This document shows positions 55,672 through 64,000 of a DNA stretch of 64,000 nt, piece after piece. Position numbers and translations under genes: made by a program. Position 1 is the stretch's first letter, and each line of letters opens with the position of its first letter. The DNA comes from Conus ventricosus. Taxonomy: Eukaryota > Mollusca > Gastropoda > Neogastropoda > Conidae. Below the pieces are notes generated by a model. It did not search any database. It was given only the letters and a program-made list of their open reading frames with translations, and had not been told where the DNA came from. The stretch is from the NCBI GenBank assembly GCA_018398815.1, contig JAFLJL010014949.1, positions 77,322 to 141,321 on the forward strand. Direction: 5' to 3'.

Positions 55672-56390
55672 AAATCACCGTCAGTGCTGACTGTGTCACT
55701 GTGTCACTGTGTCAGTATTGATTCCAAATCACCGTCAGTGCTGACTGTGTCATTGTGTCACTGTGTCAGTATTGATTCCAAATCACCGTCAGTGCTGACT
55801 GTGTCACTGTGTAACTGTGTCAGTATTGATTCCAAATCACCGTCAGTGCTGACTGTGTCACGGTGTCAGTATTGATTCCAAATCACCGTCAGTGCTGACT
55901 GTGTCATTGTGTCACTGTGTCAGTATTGATTCCAAATCACCGTCAGTGCTGACTGTGTCACTGTGTAACTGTGTCAGTATTGATTCCAAATCACCGTCAG
56001 TGCTGATTGTGTCACAGTGTCAGTATTGATTCCAAATCAACGTCAGTGCTGACTGTGTCACTGTGCCACTGTGTCAGTATTGATTCCAAATCACCGTCAG
56101 TGCTGACTGTGTCATTGTGTGACTGTGTCAGCATTCATTCAAAATCAACGTCGGTTTGACTGTGTCATTGTGTCACTGTGTCAGTATTGATTCCAAATCA
56201 AAATCAGTGCTGACTGTGTCACTGTGTCAGTATTGATTCCAAATCAATGTCAGTGTTGACTGTGTCACTGTGTCACTGTGTCAGTATTGATTCCAAATCA
56301 CCGTCAGTGTTGACTGTGTCACTGTGTCACTGTGTCAGTATTGATTCCAAATCACCGTCAGTGCTGACTATGTCACTGTGTGACTGTCAC
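55672..56390 (+). repeat. Minisatellite, about 55-60-bp unit
   Basis: Twelve to thirteen copies of attgattccaaatcaccgtc, then agtgctgactgtgtca and one to three copies of ctgtgtcact. Unit length varies with the number of inner gtcactgt repeats. Because units often differ by multiples of three the plus strand stays open for long stretches (Ser/Leu/Cys-rich), but it does not look like a gene. Confidence 0.9.
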
Positions 56391-56394
56391 AACC

Positions 56395-56860
56395 GACCCC
56401 TGGAGGTCTGCCCTGACAGGATCGGTCTAGGTGGGAGTGAAGGGAGTGACTGACCTCACACGCCCCGCAAGAGACCACACAATAAAGATTACGATACAAC
56501 ACCCCATTTATTCACACCAACATACAGCCATAAATAAGCATTCCAACACACACAACATGCACAATCACAATCAAGCATTCCAACACACACAACATGCACA
56601 ATTATAAATAAACATTTCACCATACGACGTACACAATCATAATCGCAGCATTTCAACACATATGACATATACTCAATTATAAATAAACATTTCCAGCATC
56701 CATCCCTTTCCACACCATGGAGTGCCTCCACACCCCTGCCTCTCTCAAGTCTACTGGGAGCACCCTGTCGCACTAGGTGCTCCGAACCGGGTCGGTTCTT
56801 GAAGAGAATCGTTCAAGGCCGACACCCTCGACACACACAAGCAGGCAGTGAAGAGCGCGT
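56395..56860. other. Unassigned DNA with short inner repeats
   Basis: The phrases 'agcattccaacacacacaac' and 'tataaataaacattt' recur between 56535 and 56690 (about 55-60 bases apart). No gene seen. Confidence 0.4.
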
Positions 56861-56861
56861 C

Positions 56862-56863
<2 letters not shown>

Positions 56864-56921
<58 letters not shown>
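56864..56921 (+). repeat. Long poly-G tract
   Basis: About 57 consecutive G, exceptional length. Confidence 0.95.
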
Positions 56922-56922
<1 letters not shown>

Positions 56923-56984
56923 ACGTGGCGTTGTTACTGGAGGTCCTGGACGGGGATCAGGGCCGGCCAGTCAAGCCGGCGGGC

Positions 56985-57175
56985 TTTTCTACCAGTCCGC
57001 GGTCCCGACCAGAGCGTGGCCTCAACCAGCGCGTGGCACCAACCAGTCCGCGGTCCCAACCAGAGCGTGGCCTCAACCAGCACGTGGCACCAACCAGTCC
57101 GCGGTCCCAACCAGAGCGTGGCCCCAACCAGAGCGTGGCCCCAACCAGCTCGTGGCACCAACCAGTCCAGGCTCG
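56985..57175 (+). repeat. CCAACCAG minisatellite, about 51-bp unit
   Basis: Three to four copies of accagtccgcggtcccaacc followed by agagcgtggcctcaaccagc. Units start near 56991, 57040 and 57091. Confidence 0.85.
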
Positions 57176-57179
57176 GGGT

Positions 57180-57968
57180 GAAGCCCCCGGGAGGGGGGGA
57201 AAACGTAGCAGCTACCCGTGGGTGACCCCGAAGAGGCGGGTCAAACAACTCTCTCTGCCCTCTGTCCAGTCGAGAGGACAGAAGCGCAGATGCGGAAAAA
57301 GAAGAAGTGATGTCCCTCTCCTACAGGCCGACTGTAGGAATTGAAGATACCGACTGTACCTTCGACGAAACGGTGAAGAACCAAGACCGGAGCAGGCGCT
57401 CCCAGAGACATCTTCCGCTCGAGTGAAGAGCTAACCTCCCTCAGCGATGGCGGCCAACATGCCACGCCACGTCACAGAGTGAGCATACTTCAAACTAAAA
57501 GAAATGAAGCACGTGCGACAGGTAAAAAGACAGGCGAGAGGCCGATAGACAGCCAGTACAAGAAAAAGATACCCACCACCCGTGAACCTGCAGGATGAAT
57601 AGCACGGGCAGTGGAATTAGAGAGAGAGAGGGAGAAAGCAAACCGAAGTTGAGCTGAACTACACCAAGGTGCAACCGCACCATAAGCCACATTAAGGGAC
57701 GGATACACACAACAGCAACGACAATAAATAAATGAATAATTCCGCACCCTAGATGGGTCAAACGTCGTAGGCCTCGTGACAAACTCGTGACAAACCCCCC
57801 TTCTAAAGCATCTGTTTCTCTGAGATACAGTGCTCCTTTGAACCTTGACGCACGTGCAAATTCACAACAATGGGACCGAACCCAACTCTCTGTGATCGAC
57901 AGAGTACGATAACTCCAATACAAACATTCTTCACGATAGAATCACACAGGGAAATACATTAATACTAC
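57180..57968. other. Unassigned DNA before element D
   Basis: No gene recognised. 'gtgacaaactcgtgacaaac' is a short tandem repeat near 57775. Confidence 0.35.
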
Positions 57969-58160
57969 AGAGAACGTAGAAATACCAATCCTGGGCCACT
58001 TCGCGATCAACCAGTTTTTGGGCGAAAGTGGCCTAAAAGCGGCATTTATTAGTTCTCGACAAGTAAGACTTCCAATAACCAAAAAATAACGATTATCTAC
58101 AAACAGACATACTGTGTAGGGTTATCCGTTTTAATACTAATTTACAAAACTTACTTGTCT
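57969..58160 (+). repeat. Terminal hairpin and inverted repeat of D
   Basis: 57969-58057 folds: agagaac..agaaataccaatcc with ggcatttattagttctc (imperfect here), inner arms gggccacttcgc with gggcgaaagtggcct, loop gatcaaccagttttt. From 58064 the sequence (gtaagacttccaataaccaa) matches the subterminal part of A and C. Confidence 0.82.
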
Positions 58161-58597
58161 TTTAAAACTAAGTTATATTTTTAACATAAAATCCGCACAC
58201 TTATTCTGACTAATTTTTACCTACAAAACTTTGCCCACACAGACAGGCAGACACGAGGCTGAAACCTGATCACTTAATTTATGCTATGGCACGCAGTTTG
58301 TAAGCGAGCCGTGCACTGTGTGAACGAGGGTCGCTTGTCTGCGCTTGCCGACCAAAAAATCAATAAAGCACACCTGACGGCCCCGTTAACTGCAACATAA
58401 GCGAATGTTCTAGACTGTCACGTGTCATTGCCACTTCGTGGCCGCCACGTCAACAAGACCGGCTTCGCCATTGTTCACTGGATTACTTCACAAGAAGGGT
58501 GTGTTTTGACTGTGCCTTAGCTGTCTGTCATTTTACATTGGAAGGCTGTGCTGTGGTGCTTTTTCAGTGAGAAAAGTGTTTAATTTAACAAGGCGAA

Positions 58598-58925
58598 ATG
58601 TCACAAATGTCTGAAGAAGTTTTTTCCCGAATTAGGTAGAAAAATTCTGAATCACAGGTTTCACAAGAATTGTTGATATTCAGGCGGCAACATTTAATTT
58701 ACCTGACATGGATCAAGCTTGAAAAGTTCCATTACCCCTCCAACACCAACAAATTTGTGGCCCGAAGAAAAAAAGAAGGGCGAAGAGAACGGTATTTCAT
58801 GAAAAAAGGGCAAACTTGCTGAGAAGGCAAAAACAAGGCCCCAATGAAACTACAAAAAGGCCAAAACGAAAGCGGGAAGTTTTATTCAAAGAAAAACAAG
58901 GAAAAAGAAAAAGAGGGGGGACTTG
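58598..58925 (+). pseudogene. Small basic Polinton gene of D, broken
   Basis: Starts ATG 58598 (MSQMSEEVFSRIR), stop at codon 14, then frames with LPDMDQA, PPTPTNLWP and a Lys-rich tail (KRPKRKREVLFKEKQGKRKR) to about 58920. Homologue of 49877-50260 in C; it supports the Gln codon where C has TAA. Confidence 0.55.
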
Positions 58926-58929
58926 ATTC

Positions 58930-60105
58930 TCCAACAGATTTGCACAATTATTTGGCTAAGCGACCCCATGCGGATATCAAGAAAACCCTTTTTTAGATTT
59001 GTTCTTTTTGATGCCGGGGGCAAAAAGGAAATTTTTAAAAAAAACTGAAAAAAGGGATTAAAATCTAAAAAAGCGGGAGCCCAAACAAAAATGTTTTTTT
59101 CATTTGGGTCGGTTTCTGATTTTGTGAAAAAAACGGCGGGAAAAAAAGAAAAGAAGGAAGAATAAAAGAAACGGGGGCACAATGGTTAAAAGAAAAAACG
59201 GATTTTAAATTTTTTTTCGTACGCAAGCTACGTACTCTTGCAAAGTACTTCAACCATTTCCTCGTTTTACAATTTTGGCTGCCAGTCATTTTATCATGAA
59301 AAAACTGAAGAAAAATTTGAAAACATGCTACAGATTTATAATCAGAAACACTGGTCAAAAGTTCCAAATTCCGGGCGAACCTAAAACTGCCACACCCCTA
59401 GTCATACAATGTTTGTTTTGTGGCTTTTTACAACAGTGCGCGCGACTGTAAGCCCACTGCAGTCCTACCACTGGTAAATCTATTTTTAGATACCGCTCAG
59501 CAGGAGCGGTGGTTTGTTTAGGTTGGGCTTTAGCAACAGTGCGCGCGACTGAAAAGACCACTGCGGGCCTCCCACGCCCCCCCAAGATCTTTTTTTTAAA
59601 CCGCTCTTGCAGGAGCTCGGGTTTTGTTTAGTTTTGGCCCCTTGAATTTCCACCAAGCACTTCGGGACTTTGTAAAATTTTGCTGATTAGGGGCTTCACT
59701 TTTTCGCTTCAACGTCCGCTTCAACTTTTTTGGTGCCTTCGGGGGGCCAAGAATGTACTTTTTTCAACTGCTTGTTTTTTAAATCAAGTTTAAAATCATT
59801 GGTGGCGTTTTTAAATAATCTTCATTTGCAAAGAGGGCAGCCGCTTGTTTTTACGGGCAAAAAGCGCCACCATAAAAACCCTTTTTCCCCCTTTCCCTAT
59901 CAAGCACTTCCTTTTTTTTAAATGTTTGTGGTTGTGTGTTATTGTTTGTTTTGTTGTTTTTTGATAAAACTAATTAATTCTGAACATTCTTTCTTTAAAT
60001 AATCAAAGGGCCGCACCACACGCCCACTCCCCCCCCCCCCACCCCACGCACGCCTCCCCCCACCCCCCCCCCCCGGGGACACCCACAACTCCCACCCCCC
60101 AAAGG
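58930..60105. other. Homopolymer-rich DNA of D with a short tandem duplication
   Basis: No gene. A unit with caacagtgcgcgcgactg and a palindromic accgctc..gagcggt occurs at 59431 and 59534 (about 103 bases apart). A poly-C block lies at 60030-60075. Confidence 0.45.
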
Positions 60106-60265
60106 CCCCCCAAGTTCTTTAATTTAAATTTTTAATTAAGCCCCCAAGTTCTTTTTTAAGTTTTAATTAAGTTACTTCAAGTTCCAATAAGTTCTTATCA
60201 AATAACTTCTAAATTTTTGATTAAATCACCTCAAGATCAAAATAAGTCACCTTTAAATACAACCA
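60106..60265 (-). repeat. A/T short tandem repeats of D
   Basis: aagttctt / ttaattaag units, equivalent to 50806-51025 in C. Confidence 0.7.
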
Positions 60266-60299
60266 GTTCTTTTTCAGTTTCTTATAATTTTCAAAAAAA

Positions 60300-60505
60300 T
60301 ACAAGCTATGTTTTTATTTTAAAATTTTAAAAGCCTAAATAGACACAACGCCTCAAAAAAAGGTCATCGTTTAGATGCTTGCTCACGTTCTCTGCATAGT
60401 CTTTAAAGAAATTTTACCCAAGCAAAAACATTTATTTCAATTTGGGCTAGGAAATGTTTTTTATAGACCCATGTTTTAATTTTTTGACTTCATTCATTTT
60501 AAACG
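60300..60505 (-). pseudogene. Cys-rich small protein of D, broken
   Basis: Minus strand. Alignable to A 39465-39704 and C 51224-51478 by 'gatgcttgctcacgttctctgc' (A: AENAEQDIL) and the DIS/DQN region near 60440. All frames broken. Confidence 0.55.
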
Positions 60506-60539
60506 CCGACTATTTTTATTAAAAAAAATTTAAATATTA

Positions 60540-61030
60540 TTTTCATTAAAATGGATCAAAAATCTTTTGTTTTTTGGGGGGTTTGGGGTCAGTTTGCTTT
60601 TTTTTTATTTTGTGGGCAGGGGTTTTTTTAACTTCTTTTTTTTTGTTGCCATTGGGAAAATATTTTTTTATCCGAATAACTGCCCCCCAAAAGCAGCAAT
60701 GGCGCCAAAAAGGCAACATTTTAAGTTCAATATTCCATGAAGACTTTTTGGGGTATCTTGTATACATGGAGTTTTTTTTGCGGGCATTGAAACAACTTGT
60801 TCGGCGCGGGGGGTTTTTTTTTCAGATGATTTATTTTTGCAAAATTAATTTTTTTTTTTCTTTCCCCTTGCAATTTTTTTTTCCCTTTAAAAACCCCCCG
60901 GGTCTTTTCACGGGCCCCCACCGGTTCAGTGTTTTTGATTCTCTGATTTTTGGCTTGGTTACTTTCTCCACCTGATTTAATGTTTCCTATTCGGTTCTGA
61001 GATTTTCCAGCTCGTTTTATTTTGAAGGGA
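60540..61030 (-). pseudogene. Single-pass membrane protein of D, broken
   Basis: Minus strand. The start context ttcaaaatgaacgagctgg-like is at about 61025. WNIELKMLPFW near 60735 corresponds to A's WYIELKTVAIF, and the C-terminal DPF near 60550 is kept. Homopolymer lengthening has destroyed the frame. Confidence 0.6.
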
Positions 61031-61059
61031 AACAAATCTTTTTTTTTAAAAGTTATTAA

Positions 61060-61465
61060 TCCCGATTTAAAGGCGAAAAAATTTTTCCAATCTGTATAAA
61101 CACACCCAGAACCCAATGACTTTGTTTAAAAAATGGGTCGCGTTAAATCATATAAATCTTTTTTCAGAATCAAAGGGGGCAAAAATTTTCTTCTATTTAG
61201 TGTAAAAACTAAGAGCCCCTTTGCCCACACTTTTTTCCCTTCTAGACCCAGCGCGCTTCATACCGTTTTTACTTAAAATTCTTGTGGACACGTTTAATCT
61301 GTTCAAGCGAATCAGTTCCGAGGGAAATGTTTTGGGGTTTTTTCCCCATTGGGCCAAAGAATAAAAGCCCTTTTTTTTGGGCATAATAGCTGCATCAACT
61401 TGGTCATTCATAAGTTCAGGGAAGGGTTTTGGCTGCCTTGTAGTGTAGGAATCATCACTGTTCAT
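61060..61465 (-). pseudogene. SLAACGKT protein of D, broken
   Basis: From ATG 61465: MNSDDSYTTRQPKPFPELMN, AIMPKKKGFYSLAQWGK. Matches A's MNSDD...LYSLAACGK with several changes clustered at homopolymers. Continues frameshifted to about 61060. Confidence 0.65.
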
Positions 61466-61514
61466 GTTTTTTAATAATTAAATTATTTTATTTTTTTAAA
61501 AATACACCGAAAAA

Positions 61515-61733
61515 AATGTTTCCCAAACCCTTTTTACCATTTTGTGTTATTGGAGGACAAAGTGTAGGTACTCAATGCTTTGGGAAAAGCCTGTTTAAAA
61601 ATTAAACCGGCAGATCTTGGGAAAATAGACTTTTAGGGGTTCAGCAAAGCTGATTTTTATTGTTGCAGCTTCGTTTGCTACGAAAGATTTTCTAGTTAAG
61701 CAAGGAATAATTCCAGACAATATAAATATGTAA
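61515..61733 (+). pseudogene. Small membrane protein of D, broken
   Basis: Plus strand. The second half (attgttgcagcttcgtttgc, then aagattttctagttaagcaa) matches A 38189-38401 closely and ends DNINM at 61733. The first half is disturbed. Confidence 0.6.
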
Positions 61734-61757
61734 GAAAAAAATACATTTTATAAAAAA

Positions 61758-62164
61758 ATGGCTTCACTCGCAATAATGATAGGCGGCGCTGTGGTGAATG
61801 CGCTTGCTTTTAGCGGAAGTAATTTCGCATTTAGTAAACTGCGGGATGACGGCGAGAGAAAAAGACATAACAAAGCTATGGAGCAACTAGCAGCTGCACA
61901 AGACGCCTATGAAAAGCAGAGACTTGAGCAGTTAGATTTTATTAATGACACACTGAAAAAACAGGGCATGCAGCTTACACATTTAAAAATGTTGATCAAG
62001 CAATAAAACAATATTATCTTGTAACAGGCAAACCAATCGAGACATTGCCCCCACCAAAATTCAGTGACTTTTATCAACCATCAGAAAAACAAAAGATGCA
62101 AGAAATCGGGTTTATTGTCGTTGGTATGACCGTTGTGTATTTTGTTGCACATAATATTGGCTGA
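61758..62164 (+). pseudogene. Two-membrane-segment protein of D, shared frameshift
   Basis: From ATG 61758: MASLAIMIGGAVVNALAFSG. Charged helix, then the same 1-base loss as A after 'caggg' near 61964. In the other frame it continues DQAIKQYYLVTGKPIETLP, PPPKFSDFYQPSEKQ and a C-terminal hydrophobic helix ending VAHNIG at 62164. 7 bases before integrase. Confidence 0.78.
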
Positions 62165-62171
62165 GTAAAAA

Positions 62172-63118
62172 ATGAACAAATCTATTATTCGCCAAAAGGA
62201 TATTGGAAGGGAATAACAGCAATTAAAAAGCTAAGCCAAGCAGCTGGAGTCAGTGAACAAACAGCAAAAGAATGGTTATCTAAACAAGCGATTTGGCAAA
62301 TTTATTTACCAGCGCCTAGACGAATACAGAGACCACACTTTGTCAATACAACTCCAAACGACACCCATCAAATGGATCTTCTATATTTACCCTGATAGGA
62401 TTAGACGAAAAAGATTTAAGTACGCACTCACAGTCATTGACATAGCTTCAAGATACAAAGATGCGGAACCATTAACACAAAAGAGTGCTTCTGCTGTTGC
62501 TGTTGCCATACAACTATATACCAACGAGGCCCTTTAACTTATCCCTCGCATGATTCAAGTCGATGATGGAAAAGAATTTAAAGGGCAAGTGAATCAATTA
62601 TTGTTAAAACATAGAGTTACCATTAAAAGAGGCATTCCGGGAGTTCACAGATCACAGGCTTTAGTTGAAAACTTTAACAAACAGTTAGCCGAAAGACTTT
62701 TTTCCTACCAGTATCACAGAGAGCTGATTGACAATTCTCGCAACACAGAATGGGTTAGAAGATTGCCCTCAGTTTTGCGCGCAATGAATAATGAAGAATT
62801 TAAAGGGCTAAAACCAGTACAGCAATCAAAAGAAAAACAATAAATGTTGCTGAAGACTCCAGTACACCCAGCAAACTATTACCGTTTGGTTTGAAAGTAA
62901 GGTACCTTTATTTACCGGGAGAAGCAGAAGGGACACTCGCATCAGGGCAACCGATCCAGTTTGGAGTGTTGACCCATATGAAATAAAAAGAATTGTAAAG
63001 AATGAATCCGCCCGTGTATTATTTACGAGAAACTGACACAACAAAACAACCAGCTCCTCAAAGATCTTTTGTGAAAGAAGAACTGCAGATAATTCCGCCA
63101 GACACAGTTCCGCTTTAA
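62172..63118 (+). pseudogene. INT: Integrase of element D
   Basis: Starts ATG 62172. One base is missing near 62180 relative to A. Motifs: GVSEQTAKEWL, THQMD (62365-62375), VIDIASRYKDAEPLTQ, second Asp intact in MIQVDDGKEF (62550-62580), Glu in HRSQALVENFNKQ, EWVRRLPSVLRAMNN, then frameshifted VRYLYLPGE and a WSVDPYEIKRIV region, ending FVKEELQIIPPDTVPL at 63118. The triad is intact, but shifts near 62395, 62525, 62815 and 62985 break the frame. Confidence 0.84.
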
Positions 63119-63148
63119 TTAATTTACGTAAACATATTTTGGTTTAAA

Positions 63149-63436
63149 ATGGAAGGCCAGAAGGAAGCGCAGAACGAAACAAGAATGGTAAAGGAAGAGA
63201 CCTTGAAAATGATACGGGAATCATTTCAGGCGTGTAATGCTATTAAGGAAACATTTTCGAGGATTAATCAATGCATGCTAAATCATCCAGATCACCTACA
63301 ACTCAAACCCCCAAATTGGGAAAAAGAATATCTTGAAATAATAAAAAAAATTCGAACTCGTCAAGCAAACATGAGAAAAGATTTAAATAAATTGGATGAA
63401 GCTATGATGATCTTATAATAAAAGTTGATGAAAAAT
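63149..63436 (+). CDS. Small helical protein of D
   Basis: ATG 63149. MEGQKEAQNETRMVKEETLK, SFQACNAIKETF, HPDHLQLKPPNWEKEYLEI, then KKIRTRQANMRKDLNKLDEA. As written it stops at 63418; one base shift near 63405 would give the same end as A (IIKV) and a stop at 63436. Coiled-coil-like. Lies 30 bases after integrase on the same strand, so the two may be in one transcript. Function unknown. Confidence 0.65.
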
Positions 63437-63439
63437 AAA

Positions 63440-64000
63440 AACCCCCTGTTTATGCGGTCCTCCATGCCCGATTGCATATGAAAACTCCGGATTAACAAAC
63501 ACCCGTTTTGTGTTTGTTCTATCTAATGACTTCTTTGTTACAACTGTTGTGTTGATCTCATGTAGATTAGATCGCAGTGTTACGTTGTCATGATGAAAAG
63601 TCTTATTGCCAAACAATGCTTCTTTGTAGTTGTCATGTGATATGTTTGACTGCACAACGCTGCGAGATATTCCCTTTGCTTTCTTAATGATTTTCTCCTG
63701 GCTCGAAATACTGTACATTTTTGACCTTAAACCAACAAACTCCTTGATCACCTTTCCAGATAATTCATCCTTCATCTTTCCTAAAACCTTCTTGTTAGTA
63801 ATTGAATGCAAAGGCGAATCTTTAGGGTAATCAGATGTATCATACCATCCCGCATGTCCTTTAGCTACTTCATTTCCATGTCTTTAAGATGTCTTAAGGA
63901 ATATCATAACAAACTGTCTGTATCTGTAAAGTACCTGGATCAGGGTAAAGGGGGCTAAAGTAAATTTTAAAAAAACATAAACCCCTAAAAAAGGTTGAAA
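63440..64000 (-). pseudogene. polB: DNA polymerase B, C-terminal part, of D
   Basis: Minus strand. The clean part, 63440-63811, has KDELSGKVIKEFVGLRSKMY, SSQEKIIKKAKGISRSVVQS and FGNKTFHHDN, ending YAIGH near 63465. Catalytic DTDS is at 63913-63924. Frames are disturbed from about 63830 to the window edge. Nearly identical to A's C-terminus. Confidence 0.82.

Larger units (their letters stand above)
57969..64000. mobile_element. Polinton element D, left part, runs off the window
   Basis: Starts with a terminal hairpin and contains, in mirror order to A's right half, the small gene, A/T repeats, Cys-rich, membrane and SLAACGKT genes (minus), the membrane pair and integrase (plus), the small helical protein (plus) and polB (minus). 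From 61.74 to about 63.83 kb it is very similar to A. From 58.7 to 61.7 kb it has many expanded homopolymers. The capsid side lies beyond the window. Confidence 0.85.

Noticed and set aside
55546..56453. Ser/Val/Leu-rich ORFs across the minisatellite
   Set aside because: Open only because the repeat unit is often a multiple of three and has few stops.

Overview
The window is animal genomic DNA made almost entirely of mobile elements and simple repeats. I see no convincing multi-exon host gene, rRNA, tRNA or CRISPR array. The mixture points to a marine invertebrate: a Tx1/L1-like LINE, an invertebrate-type Gypsy, a Copia, a Penelope-like element, PIF-Harbinger and hAT pieces, long (CA)n/(TG)n tracts and several Polinton/Maverick elements. 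A mollusc is my guess, but the sequence alone does not prove it.

Layout. 1-2.9 kb: antisense LINE with endonuclease, reverse transcriptase and C-terminal parts. 3.0-13.0 kb: low-complexity DNA, a G-rich minisatellite, a mosaic of inverted repeats (4.74-6.43 kb), long TG tracts, a Harbinger transposase remnant (7.40-7.72 kb) and one unassigned ORF (9.58 kb). 13.7-20.6 kb: a Gypsy retrotransposon on the minus strand, split by about 1.7 kb of unrelated DNA. 20.6-26.13 kb: a Copia pol on the plus strand, interrupted by a hAT-like element with perfect terminal inverted repeats and a 6-bp target duplication.

26.13-42.17 kb: Polinton element A, with both terminal inverted repeats. It holds two capsid-associated candidates, a large conserved protein, a coiled-coil protein, the major capsid protein, protein-primed DNA polymerase B, a retroviral-type integrase, a block of small conserved genes and an internal 284-bp satellite. 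42.18-46.05 kb: the inner part of a divergent Polinton B with a different gene order. 46.06-49.17 kb: a Penelope-like element lying against B's polymerase gene. 49.17-52.21 kb: the left end of Polinton C, which cuts the Penelope reverse transcriptase just before its catalytic YxDD. 52.2-57.97 kb: minisatellites, CA/TG tracts and unassigned DNA. 57.97-64 kb: Polinton D, in reverse orientation to A and running off the window.

The most notable content is the Polinton family. Its four visible ends carry an 89-nt hairpin whose stem sequence differs between elements while pairing is kept. A cassette of six or so small proteins of unknown function beside the integrase recurs in A to D. All copies here look inactive: every polymerase and most capsid genes are frameshifted, and A's integrase has lost a catalytic aspartate. 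Some damage is patchy and biased toward homopolymers, so part of it may be sequencing or assembly error rather than biological decay.
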